Shown: one piece after another, positions 1 through 12,189 of the stretch
How the letters are laid out: every line of letters begins with the position of its first letter
Numbering within the stretch: the first letter of the stretch is position 1
The notes under the pieces: model-generated
Told to the model about the DNA's origin: nothing
Databases searched by the model: none
The model's input: only the letters and a program-made list of their open reading frames with translations
Made by a program: the position numbers and the translations under genes
Assembly: GCF_018143015.1 (NCBI RefSeq)
Contig: NC_054746.1
Coordinates: 10,772,532-10,836,531, forward strand
From: Lytechinus variegatus
Taxonomy: Eukaryota; Echinodermata; Echinoidea; Temnopleuroida; Toxopneustidae
DNA length: 64,000 nucleotides
Direction of reading: 5' to 3'

Positions 1-1970
1 AATTAATCAGACACATTTCAGTTCAATTTTTTGGACTCGGGTCAACACTTTTGGTTATACATCACTTAAGGGTTATGACTTATATTGCTTTCAGGGAATT
101 ATTAGAATGACGAATCGTATTATGAATCACGTAATTCACATTGAAAAAAATTGCATATACAGGCCTGTGAATTCTATCAAAGGAAAGCACACAATGTTAT
201 ATCCTTTCTTGCAGCGACCTGAAACACCTGAGTTTAATTTTGTCATGATTATACGCGGGAGTTGTTCGTCGAGGGCAAAATCTTCAATATCATAACCTTG
301 TTGACCAAAATAACAAACCAAGCGCGGGTCACGTAGAGTTGAAATTATAGAAATATTTGAACGAAATCCAATCATAATCCACGTAAAAACCGTTTTCCCG
401 AAACCATATACTGTGCGCTACCGTCACTTTGTATCACAAAAAAAAATAACCTGCCCACAATAATCGCACAATTAAGTTCGATCTGGTTTGGGTATATCAC
501 TGACAAATTGCTTTTTAAGATTTGATGTACAGATACAACTATATTATTGAATGCGTCAATAAAGGATTTTGATGTCACTTTGCGGTTGGAAAGAGTAATA
601 CAAATCAGGGTACATAAGGAAGTAATAGCAGAAAGACGCCGAAAAGGGAGAGGCGCTGATTAATATAGGCCTATCTTTTTTTTAATTTAATTTGAGTCAG
701 TCGTCAATTTCAAAGTTGTAAAAACTAAGTGCATAATTGATTGAAATTTTTTTTGTAAAAAATCGAGAACCGTTTACAGAATTTTGTATCTTGATTATTA
801 TCTTTTCTTTCTATCTAAGACATATCGCTCTCTCCGCCCCTTTTGCACTTTATGGCAAACTTCTCGGACCCCCTCCTTCCGCCCATCACACACAAAAACA
901 TAGACATGATAATCAAATCAGTATTCTTAATTTGGTTTATGACCTAAATAGCATTTACAATACTATCAAAGCAAATCGAAAATCAATTACGTCAAAAACA
1001 ATACGCAGTACTAAAATTATGGTTGTGAATTCAAATCAGCTACAGACCAACTGTAGCTTTTATTTCCTTGAAATGATTGTTTAAAACAATACCCAAAATG
1101 ATAATTGCTGTTTTCATTATCAGCATTTTAACACTGTAACTGAAACAAAACATGAATTATTTGTATAATCTGTACTTTACATCTGGACAGCAAGGATATA
1201 TCTTCACAGTGAAGAGACTGTGAGGAGAAATAGTTTGTCAAAAACATGACGACATACAGTATACATGTACGTCCCAGAAAAAAAACCGCACGAAACCGAA
1301 AATAATTGATGATTTATCATATTTTAATCACAAATACAATAGATAATGACCCTTCAATGTAAAGCTTGGACTCTCCCTATTTCAGCAGGTATAACACAGA
1401 CCTAGTTGATTTCTCATTTACGCCTGAATAACAAACAGGTTTAAATTCTTTAATGAGTATAACTCAAAGTTTGCAAATGAATGTATGTGAATTACTTTTA
1501 TCAATTTAAGATACTTTGCTGCATGGTTTTCTAACAAGTTGATTGTTTCTTATACACTGAAAGTGTGTTTGGTAAATGCACGTTCCTCTTCAAGCTGTCA
1601 CTTCGAATTTGAAATATCATTATAACTCTTTTAACATATATTCTAAAGTGCTATAAAAGAAAACAGAAGAAAAAACAAATACTGGAGGCATCAAGAGCAG
1701 AGGTTGAACAACAAAAGTTGTAACCATGGCGACGCATACTGGCAAACCCCCTTCCAGGGCTGGCATCACTCAACGGCAAGGATGCATTATAGTGACCGCA
1801 CTTGAAACGTCGAGTTATATAGAAGGGGGGTTGACATTGGCCGCAGCCGAGGCCACGTGACCCTGTAGCGGTTGACATTGAAGCCGTCATTGCGCTGGCC
1901 ATAACTTTGAGATGCGAGCACGTAGGCTACATCGGGCAGACTTGTTATTTTGATTCCGTCTGAGAGGGGA
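1..1970. other. Non-coding, no gene recognised
   Basis: This is AT-rich sequence with no exon-like open frame flanked by usable splice sites. A more GC-rich patch around 1,720-1,910 contains a CACGTG E-box-like hexamer and a repeated GGTTGACATTG, but nothing protein-like could be read there. It could be regulatory; that is only a guess. Confidence 0.4.
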
Positions 1971-1974
1971 GGTC

Positions 1975-2160
1975 AGCAAAATAAGGGAGGAGGAGGTGGA
2001 GAAAGGAGAGAGAGAGAAAGAGAGAGGCACAAATGGATAAAGAGAGGCAGAGCATGGACCTATTAGGTCCATTAATAGAGTAAGGGGAACGAGAGCCTGC
2101 AGAGGGGAAGAAGAACAGAGAAAGAAAGGGAGAGCGACAGAAAAAAAAACACAGAGAGAT
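1975..2160. repeat. Purine-rich (GA/GGA) tract
   Basis: The plus strand is almost continuously A and G, with runs such as GAGAGAGAGAAAGAGAGAG. Open frames reading across it on the minus strand are low-complexity Leu/Ser/Phe artefacts. Such tracts can form triplex DNA; no function is implied. Confidence 0.8.
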
Positions 2161-2587
2161 GACATAATTAAAGTGTGCCCACATTAGCAACGAATCGGAA
2201 AAAAATATGAGAGAGAATAATTCATGGTTAAAAATGTAAATGATTTGATTACAAATTCTTTAGACATTTCATTGCAATAAGTTCCGTCGTTACTACCTCT
2301 GTCCATGAATGAAGTCGTTATATGGTCATCTTTTTCAAAGTCGATAAACATCTTTTATTTGGAACAGAGAGTGACATCAGCCGCTTTTTCCGAGAATACT
2401 TTTTTGGATGAGTTTTTGATATATCTTTGAACGTATTTCCCAGTATTATATTTCCCTGTTAAGTAGTACCTGAGTCATCGCCAAGTTCACATTTCGAATT
2501 CATTCAGTTTCGTAACTACTCTTTGAGGTCATTGGCATTGAGCTAAACACGAAACCCCTATGCAGATCTATGTTCTCATTAGACACG

Positions 2588-2589
<2 letters not shown>

Positions 2590-2621
<32 letters not shown>

Positions 2622-2632
2622 GGGGGGGGGGT
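2590..2632. repeat. (GA)n microsatellite followed by a G-run
   Basis: A (GA)n array runs directly into a run of about ten G. It is a simple repeat only. Confidence 0.9.
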
Positions 2633-2659
2633 AAGGCTGGTCAAATCATCAGCCCAAAC

Positions 2660-5600
2660 GCGCAATAGTTATAAATCCATTAGATCTTCATTCATTACTC
2701 AACGACATTTTGGCAGGTTGAAATTAATATTTAAAACAAACTTCTATCATTTTTCTTAGAGCACATATACGGGTAGATATTAACCGCCATGAAAAAGGTC
2801 TGATATCACCTATTTCAAAGTACAATAATGATAACATTCTACAAATCACCGGTTCAAACGTTCCATTACAGTTTGTTCTATCCACACGTTCCATTACAGT
2901 TTGTTCTATTATCAGTTGAACAAGGACTATAAAATCGATTTTCATTATTCAAAAAGTGCATTTTCTAACCAGATTTTCATCCTATAAACGAGAACGTGTG
3001 GATGTATCGCCCAAGGCCTAACAAGATTTCTTTATGGCAACACAGCTCGAAGCGTCCTTTGTCGCCAGGCAGGGGGTACAACCTGTCGAAATTTGGTTTT
3101 ACAAGCAATGGAGGTTGCCAGGAAATTTCCTTTTTTGTTATAATATGTAGAGATACCTTCGATGAGATCCGCGCGAAACACGTTCCATCCATCCTTCCTT
3201 CATAAAAGTTTCAGGTTGTTTATTTTGTTACCCAATTTCAATGCCAATATGAGGACGAGGTATGTGGCACATTTCGAGAAGTTTGTTTGAATGACTCATT
3301 GCGTTTGATGTCTTTAATTTTACATCTATAGGCCTATTTCTTAATCCAGCTTAAAGTAAACATCATTTTATATTGATGAATATTGATCTCTATAAAGATG
3401 TGAATGATAATCTTACTATGTTAAATGATATTCAACTACAAGTCCTAATTAATCTCTATTTACATTATATCTAACGTAATTCGTTGAAATTGTTAATGCA
3501 TGGTGATAACTTCTATACTTGTAAATGAAAAACCTGTCGCGTTGAGTTGTGAAACTACAGGTTTTTGAGAATTCCTTTGAACAAAAATATATGTTAAAGT
3601 CAGTGTATATATTCTGCAGGAGCTTCAGCTGCACCCCACTTTTTCGTTAATCATGAACAAAGACATGAAAATGACCATCAAATTATGATTTTATGCATGT
3701 TCCAACTCCCCCTCACTTTTCTATTCGTTCCACAGCATCTGCTTGCTTGTATAACTAAAGTAATCTGGCATTATATTGTATGTACAGATCAGAAATGGAA
3801 TGCAATTTATTTATTTTCTACAAATCTTATGAAATATTGAGTGCTTCATATTAAGAGATATATAGCTACGTGTATCAAGACAGATGGAATACGTGACTTG
3901 TGCGAGATACGATGAAGGCTAAACTTGTGTGAGTAAGGATGACCCATGCTCGTGCCCTTCGCCATATTTTCTCGTGTGAACCTGTGTGTATTGCAGTTTA
4001 ATTGAGCTCCCTTTTTTGTGCTCGATGTCAAGGCATTTAGACAATTATCCACATTATCTGTATTAAGTTATAAACGTCTTTGCATCGTCTTCCAGTATAG
4101 GGGGATGCTTAGTGGGGGTGGGGTGGGTATGACAAATCCCAAGCTGAACCGTGAAAATTGCTTTTGCATGATGCATGCTCAGTGATTTCTTTTTTAAATC
4201 GTGAGCTGGGTCGTCACCACTGAAATCAAGATTAAAATCAAATCATTCCCATCTTTTGAATAGGACTCGTGAAAAAGCGACATGTGAAAAATTATAAGCA
4301 TCCCGAATTATTGTGTCGAAAAATTGTATTTTAATAATTATACTGGTTTGGGTATAAGCTGTAACATGTATAAATTACCTGAAATATAGATAATGATGTT
4401 TCGATATCAACTCTTTGATGTAAAGGCCTATCAGCTTTTCGACAGATATCAGTTATCTTCCCTAGCCCCAAACCCCACCCCTCTCCTACCCCACCCCCTC
4501 CCTGCATTCTCACCTTTCCCAAACATTTTGTTAATCGGTTACACAATCACTAACAGACACGTGACTAAAACCCCCGGGAATGCCAGCCAGTCCCTTGGAT
4601 TTTATCAAAAACGAAGACCTGGGGAAAACAGATGACCTAGGAATTACCAAGAGAAGGAGAAGAGATTTATGGCCACGATTGACCGGTGGTCACGTACACA
4701 CAGACCACGGGAACTTCCCTGGTAAGAATATTGACCAGTCTGCTCTGATCAAAGTACAATTCACCAAGGTTGGCTGTGGCGCCTGCACGCACACGCCACG
4801 CAAACCAATAAAGAAACACGTTATGTAATACGAGCGGCACATCGCCCTGAAATGTGTAATTTGTCGCATCTTCCAAAGTTCACACTTACCTTTTTTCCCG
4901 CGCTTTCAATTCAATCGTGATTGAATATTTAGAAAGGGTACTTGAACTGCCTATTTAAGTATTAAGTTTGGCCACATTTCATTCATTTTTTTAAATATAA
5001 ATTGTTGAAAATACATTTAATTGTTTGATTTGATTTAAAATCATTCAATGTCTTGGGTTGCCAAACAGGGTTTGGGAACACCCATACAAGTTGGCATCCC
5101 AGATAATTATATCGTTCGTTCAAACATTCAACAGGGAAACCAAATCTAAAAAAAAGATATTCATTACAAATATGGATTTTATTTTAGAAGACAAACATTA
5201 TTTTTCAATATATCATAATTCTTAAAGCGAGTAAACCAAAAAAGAAGTAAAAGAAAAAGTGAAATCATATTTGAAAACCAATGACTTGTGATGCAGTGTG
5301 TGTTTCTCTCCTTATTATTATTATTATTATTGGTTAGAACAAAATTAGAATCAATAAATTTGTGGTGCAGTACGTGTTTCCTTCGCACTTCGTTAAAATA
5401 ACACGAGTAAAATACGTTTTCAGCATTTCGACTTTTATGGAAGTTATGGGTTTAGTGTTAACGACCCGGTGCTGCGAATTACGGATGTTAAAGGCAAGAA
5501 TTATGTCTTTAAGAGAATTTTAGTAGTCTGACCCTCATTTTAATAATTTTTTTATATTCCTGTTGTCATCTCGGTGAGGTTGATTGTTCTTGATGTTGCG

Positions 5601-5795
5601 TGATGTCGAACGGAAAACGTAAATTCGAAAAAGAAACCACGGCCATCCCGACACTCTGAAATCATGTGGGATTTGTTTAAATGGTGTAGGTAACGAGAGG
5701 GCGGCGCCAGGGTATTATAATGGGGAGGAGACCTAACGATTACGTCATTCCTTTCTTTGAGTAGGTACATTACACAGTAAAAACTCTGTTTAAAA
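2660..5795. other. Intergenic DNA, nothing recognised
   Basis: No coding exon, RNA gene or clear element was recognised. Minor items are a 24-bp direct duplication (2,858-2,881 and 2,886-2,909), a C-rich pyrimidine tract at 4,460-4,520 and a TTATTATTATT microsatellite near 5,311-5,331. Short frames here have no family-like features. Confidence 0.4.
2858..2909. repeat. Two-copy 24-bp tandem duplication
   Basis: The segment beginning ACGTTCCATTACAG and ending GTTCTAT occurs twice, 28 bp apart. Identity is perfect across 24 bases, so this is a recent local duplication. Confidence 0.85.
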
Positions 5796-5799
5796 TGTT

Positions 5800-5985
5800 C
5801 ATACATAACTATTTACTATAAGAACCATAGAGCAGTTGTTTAAACAATTTAAACAATTGTTTGAATTTTTTTAAAAAAAGTTTAATTTCTAATATGCAAT
5901 TCTCGATTAGTCAAGCATAGTTGTTAAACTGTTAAACAACTACTGTAAGGTTCATAATTTATAGTAAACAGTATTTGTACTGTGT
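5800..5985. repeat. Small inverted repeat, MITE-like
   Basis: The left arm contains TATTTACTATAAGAACC followed by AGCAGTTGTTTAAACAA. The right arm carries the reverse complement order (GTTGTTAAACTGTTAAACAAC, then GGTTCATAATTTATAGTAAACAG). Arms are roughly 45-50 bp and imperfect, and no target duplication was identified. A decayed miniature transposon is the simplest explanation. Confidence 0.5.
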
Positions 5986-5989
5986 ATAG

Positions 5990-8900
5990 AGCTAAACACC
6001 CCCCCTCAAAAAAAGAATAAATAAATGAATGAAAACAAAAATAAAAAAAGTCATTTTCTTCTTTTTTTTATATTTCCTCTTTTCTTTCCTCCAACCTTTC
6101 CGGGTTTTTTTTTTCATTTTAGTCACTTCTTGAAATATCATGGGAATTTCATCCCCCTGCTCACCCGGTTTTACCTCCCCTTTATGAAACCTCAGGGTAA
6201 TCTTGAAACCAAGTTTACAGATGAAGCGGGGGATGCTTCCTTTTAGAAAAGTCGTTAGAGAATTAAAAAGAAGGTCACTACTCGCTAAAGGATAGTGCAT
6301 TGTTATTCTCGGCTCCTTAGTCATGTCGATGTACTAACAAAACACAATGACATTTTTTTTCCCGGAAAAAGCATCCTACGTTTGAACTTAAGGATGAGGA
6401 AAAAATGATTATAATGGGCAATGTAATTATAACAGTCTGTAATACACGGTGAAATTATTTGAGTGATCCCGAACCATGTAAACGTAAAAGTCTCAAGCCG
6501 AAGTGTTTTTTTTTTCGTGACGAAATTCGGCAGATCTTGCCAAGTTCGCTCCATCTCATCACTCTCTCTCTTAAAAAAAGGTTTTCTCAGATGATGCGGT
6601 CCGTACATGTTCATTTCCTTCCGAAATACAGTTTGATAATTTTAGTGATTAGTATATAAAAAAAGAAAGTCAATGTATTATCACAAAGTGAGCGTATTAT
6701 GGGATCTTGCACGACAGAATGTCACCGTTAAGATATTTCACATCATGTAAAATTTAGGTGCTCCCGTGTATATATGAAATGTGTCCAAGTGCCGATATTC
6801 GTATATGTCTATATGTTGGACGGTATATTATACCTGTAACGTTGCAGAATATTTATAAACAACTGTTTTCCATCTAAGCGTTTAAGTAAAAAAAAATTAT
6901 CAATGATATAGCTGACATGGGATTTGGTTTTAACATTTTGTTTGAAATAGTTGCACAAGTATGGGGCCTTTGAAGAACAAAACAAAACGAAAAAAAAACG
7001 AGGGAAGAGGATAATAAATGCGGTGATATTCAAACGGTAACCGTGCGTGAAATTGGAACGTCCGTTCTTGTGTTTCTAACCAATTCGTCATTGGACTAAT
7101 GAAGCATGTACGGTAAAGGCACGGATCAAAGTCAGGTACGTGTTTCTTTCAGTCGTAAAAATGCATAATGAGGAAGGTTACCTGAGAAATAAAGCCTCGT
7201 TTGGTCTGAACGAAAATTATAAAAACAATACAATTTGACCACTACCTACAGAGCTAGACTGCCCTTGTCCTCGCCTTTATATCTTCAAAGATTTCATTCA
7301 ATTGAAAAGCAGTGAGAATGCTGGCGATGAAGCTGTTTTTTTTTCTTCTTTTATTTAATGTCTGTCTACATCATTGATCAGATTTGATGATCATCGATGA
7401 TAGTTGATATCCCGACAATTCGAAACACAATGCGAAGAACAATACAGGGAAATACAGTCACTTCGACATCCTTAGATTAAATTTAGAAATGGCAGACGGC
7501 CATCAAATACAATCAAAGCAAGAATACAATACGAAACAACCAAATGGAGGGAGATGACGAAGGGCTTCTTGCAAAAAAACCTGTAACTTATTTGACGAGA
7601 AACGTCAGGAGTGAAGTTTGCGCTGGATGCCAACCCCGTGAACTTTAAATTGTGTAAAAGAAGATGAAACATGTGGACGCCAGGCCCGGTGAGCTGTATC
7701 CTCTCTCATCCAGTAATCAGGGCTCACTTTCCCCGGCTCAAGCGGCTGCCTTTCCGTCCCTATCCAATGACACGCCTTGAGGTGTCAAACAAAAATAGTT
7801 ATCACGGTGATCAAACTTTCAAATCCCAGATATTTAACTTTTTTTTCTGAGACTTGAACTTCGGCGGGGGCACTATAGCTACGCAGCGAGTGAGCGAAGC
7901 GAGAAACTGGAGGAAAACAAGCGCACAGCTCATTTGAGCTCAATTTATCAGATATTAATCATGACGAGGTTAATTGATAGATTATTTTGATTGGTTGATC
8001 AAAAAATATTTGATTGGATGATTATATTCTTCCCTTCTCTCTCAAATCCTTACTCCTCAGTAATTCATCCAGATTTAGCAAAAGTGATAATCATCTGTAA
8101 ATTTTTTCAAGTTTTAATTTTAAACATTATTGACTAACACTATTTCGACTGAAACACGCAGTCCAAATATCTGAGATTGAAACTTAACATGGAACAAATC
8201 CTATTCTAAGTAAATATTGTAACATTATTTTCAGGACATATTGATTATCACTATATCAATTAAACTGTATTATATTGATAAATCATCAGTTACTTCAATT
8301 AGGCCCTATTTCATGTAATAGATATAAAGAATGTCAGATAAATTGGATCATGGGAAAATATTACTAAAGATAATGGGAAGTATTAATTGAAAGCAATTAT
8401 CATTATTGCCAATCATAAATTCCCATTTATTCAAATTCATTACAGGAATTCGAAATGATCGGCACCATTCATTTCTTCATTTGCAAATTAAACCATATTA
8501 CTTTATAAGCATATCGAATCTTTTTCGCTTCACAGTGTGTTAACCCTAATGAATGATAATAAAGACTAATTATCCGGAGTGAATGTTATCAATCTTTGAT
8601 ATCTACAGATTAGTGTAACTGATTGTTGGAGGCGGGGGATAGTTATCATAACAGTCTTTCATTTTATCTCGTTATTATATTTTTTCCTCGATATTTGTAA
8701 AGCTATAGAATGTATTGAATGATTGTGGCGGGTGAGACATGACGGTCATTTTCGATTTTCTATCTATTCCCTTCTTTTGAATTGCCGATCTTTGTATTTC
8801 ATATAATCATTTCCCCTCCTTTCAAATCCATATTCCTAACAGCTATATATATTAAAAAAACCTGATGAGATCATTATTGGGTCAGCTTCTAAAAGTTGTA

Positions 8901-9595
8901 ATACCATTTTCATATTTTTCACAGGGGACAAAAGAACTAGAAATCCAAAACTTCCTCTAGTCATTCTTTAACGCGGTCATTATGCGTTTTCACAAGTAAT
9001 ATGCTTTTATATTGCTCCTTTTAATGACGTCTGACAGTGCTAATATGGAAATGAATTGATGTGGTCCATTTTAGTTTGGCCTTTTCATCCTAATAGAGGT
9101 GTGATTTTGCAAATTGAATCCGGGATTAAAACTCTGATTGAAAGATAACCAATTTGTTTGAATTCCTTTTAGTGATAAAGGGTGTGATCGAATTTGTTAT
9201 ATATCCTCGAGCATTTTCCTTTCCAATTAAAAAAAGAAACGAGCATCATCAAAATCATACGAAAATAGTCAATATCTTTTAAAAGCAGCAGCCTATAGTC
9301 AATTGGCAAACTAAATCCGAGTCAGCTGCAAAGAAAAGGTAATTTATTTTTATTAAAAGAAACTCACGATGAATATGTAACGAGTCATTACACAAACTGA
9401 TGTCATTAATTTAGTAATATATATATTTAAACACCTGCATGATATCAGGATACTTTGTTAAATCTAATTCCTATATACCGTTTTCATATTTTTTTTACAA
9501 TTATAAATAGGCATATTGGTTTACACATTAGAATACTTAAAGAATTTCTTAATCATGTTTATTTGCACACGACACCTAATATATATTGTCCTGTC
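5990..9595. other. Intergenic DNA, nothing recognised
   Basis: This is AT-rich DNA with poly-T/poly-A runs and no recognisable gene. The stretch 7,900-9,300 has few simple repeats and many homeodomain-like TAATTA and octamer-like ATTTGCAAAT words. These are expected often by chance in AT-rich DNA, so no regulatory element is claimed. Confidence 0.35.
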
Positions 9596-9599
9596 TCGT

Positions 9600-9862
9600 T
9601 TGCCCACCCCCTCTCGTCTCTCTCTCTCTTTCTATATTACTCTGTGTTTGTGTGTGTGTCTTTCTATACTGTATATCCCTCACTCTTCTCCCACACTCCC
9701 CTTCTTCTTTCGCTCTCTCGCTTTCTCTATCCGTTTCTTCTCAATCTCTCCCTCACTCTCCTCGCATTCCCCCTTCCCTTTCTCTCTATTTCTAGCTTCT
9801 TCTTTTTTTTTAAAGAATCTTCCTTTCTTTTCTCCTCTCTTCCCCTTCGATCCCTCTCATTT
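9600..9862. repeat. Polypyrimidine (CT-rich) tract
   Basis: The plus strand is dominated by TCTCTCTC/CCCTTCC runs, with a short GTGTGTGTGTC segment near 9,648. It is responsible for long Ser/Leu/Phe-rich pseudo-frames on the plus strand, which are not genes. Confidence 0.85.
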
Positions 9863-10710
9863 TCGATCATTTAAGTCCATACAGAGGCATGTTTCATATC
9901 GTCCAATTTTGATTGCGAAGATAAGATTCTCCCCTGGTGAAAAGAAATGGATTTAAAATCACCTCACAAACCAATCTTTCTTTCATCCCAACTCCTCCCT
10001 AAAACGATCAAAGTTTGCAAAATACAATTCACTTTTCAATCGACGAGAAGATCATGTGAAATTAGCCTACAAAGATGTTATCTCTCCACTTTGCATTGTG
10101 GGAAGAGATAGCTTTGTGCCGACGAAATATCTCAATTCTGAAAAGAAAAGAGCGTTTTGTTGGCGGAATCTGTTTAATGGTTAGTTCACAATCTGTGACA
10201 TGTGGCAGTTCTACATCGATTTTGTTGTGTCTGTAATTAGCCGACTTTGATCTTATCGGTGAATCGCTGATCATTACCAACATGATTATGAACAATTTTC
10301 AATGTCAGTGTAAATGATGTGAAAACCAGAATCGCACAAAAGTTCAGGAAATGATAAAGACGGTACGTTTTCAGCAATACTCTTGAATGATATGCGGGTT
10401 ATGTAATCACAAAGAACAATCTAGGACTCGACAAAATAATAAATGACTAATAAGGCTGATCGAATCTAGTATACAATATCATTTAAAAAATCATGATTCA
10501 TTAATTTGATATAACTTTATTGGGATCACAATAATGGAAAGTTATAAAGTCTATGAATATACAAAATTTCGGGTTTTTTTACATATGTAAATTCGGCAAG
10601 CCAACCACATGCAGGCAAATTACAAAAATCATAAAGAGTCAAATGTGTTGGACGTATCTGATGGGATGATTTCATATCCGAGAATCCTTTATCATAATTG
10701 AATGACAGAG

Positions 10711-10742
10711 CTGTTGTTGTTGCTGCTGCTGCTGCTGCTGAG
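10711..10742. repeat. (GTT)n(GCT)n trinucleotide repeat
   Basis: GTTGTTGTTGCT passes into GCTGCTGCTGCTGCTGAGG. It is a short microsatellite. Confidence 0.85.
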
Positions 10743-11458
10743 GATGATGATTAATGGTGCTTCGACAGGCTTCGGTCCTGTGCATCATAATTGTTGCAGA
10801 TATCCTACCTAGCTGCTATGGAGTCAAATACATTGCAAAATATAAAAAGAAACCGCATAAATTACCGATTCTTGACAATATCTAACAAAATCTCTTGGCT
10901 TTTACATAAAAATTGCATTCATAAAAGAATCAATAAATGATTCATGTTAACTGGTTTTTAGCGATGATAGCAATGCACGTGGTGCGATTGATTCGGTCCA
11001 ATTCACGCTCTAAGGTCTCTTCACATTCCTATCTACGCCACAACAGAAGGGTGCCGAAACGCTCACCTTCGATCGGCACAAGCTCCAAAAGAGCTTCCCA
11101 CACGCTCTTAAACAAATCACATAATTTTCATACCTATTCTTTCCCTTCTCTTTGCTCCAGTTGAAAATCTAAACACAACCAAGGTGAAATGGTGAATGAA
11201 AGCAAGCGATTTTTTTTTGAATGGATCAAAGTGGGAGAACTGTCATTGACTTTTGAAGTCGTTCCAATTGAGTAGGGTTTTGGTCTGCGTTATCAAGCAC
11301 GATCACACTCTGAAATTAATCTTTATAATGTATTTTAATACATTAATTTGTATTTGCCAGCAGTTATGGAGACATATTGATATATTTTGTGTGACAAGTA
11401 CCACGGGGACAAGTGGAGCAATGATTTTAGTACATCTTTACATTAGATTCCATTAGAA

Positions 11459-11488
11459 CATGGAGCTACTAACGGAAGTAGCTCCATG
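11459..11488. repeat. Short strong hairpin
   Basis: CATGGAGCTACT and its near-perfect reverse complement AGTAGCTCCATG flank a loop of a few bases. It could be a transposon end or just a cruciform-capable sequence; no transcription evidence is visible. Confidence 0.6.
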
Positions 11489-11862
11489 GACAAATCCATA
11501 AGGGCCGCGATTCGACCAAATCTTAAAAGCGAAAGATTAGTCATGATAGCTGGACACACAAAACTATGATAGAAATACAAATGACTAATGACGTGACCCA
11601 CGAAAAACGCCACATTATTATGGAAGAAATTACAGCTTAGGTTGACTGCTTCACTTCCAGAATATAATACAACTAAGTCCTATTTTCACCTAATATCAGA
11701 CTGTTGTAGAATTCAAATATTGATTGACCAATATTGGCACAGATTTATAATTTCGATCGCACAGTGGCCCTTGTTAGGTATTATATTCATTATAGCTGTC
11801 TACGGTAGATAGCAAATGTGTTCTACTGGATTTATTAATTTTCTTTTTCGGAGATGGGAGAG

Positions 11863-12175
11863 CGGGAATAAGAAGAGAGAACGGGAAATAGAGGGATGGG
11901 GTGTGTGTGTGAGAGAGAGAGAACGGGAAAAAGTGGGATTGTGTGAGAGAATGAGACGAGCACAGAGAGATTGTCGGAGGAGGAATCATCGAGAGAGAGA
12001 GAGAGAGAGGAAAGGGGAGGGGGTGTGAGTGAGAGAGAGAGAGAGAGAGGGGATGGGGATTGTGTGGATAGAGCATTAGAGAGTGGGGGCGTGTGTGTGC
12101 GATCGCGCGCGTGCGTGTGTAGGCGTGTGTGCGTGAGGTCAGAGAGAAGGAGGGAGAGAAAAGATGGGGTAGGTC
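11863..12175. repeat. Purine-rich GA tract with GTGTGT and GCGCG segments
   Basis: GAGAGAGA blocks alternate with GTGTGTGT and a short Z-DNA-like GATCGCGCGCGTGCGTGTG segment near 12,102. Open frames on both strands across this tract are Arg/Glu- or Ser/His-rich repeats and were rejected as genes. Confidence 0.85.
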
Positions 12176-12189
12176 GTGAAATTGAATCA

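Noticed and set aside
7900..9300. A possible conserved enhancer (TAATTA and octamer-like words)
   Set aside because: Such words are frequent by chance in AT-rich DNA and no comparison is available.
9455..9956. Plus-strand open frames of up to 146 codons
   Set aside because: They are translations of a CT-rich simple repeat (Ser/Leu/Phe/Pro only), with no domain or splice context.
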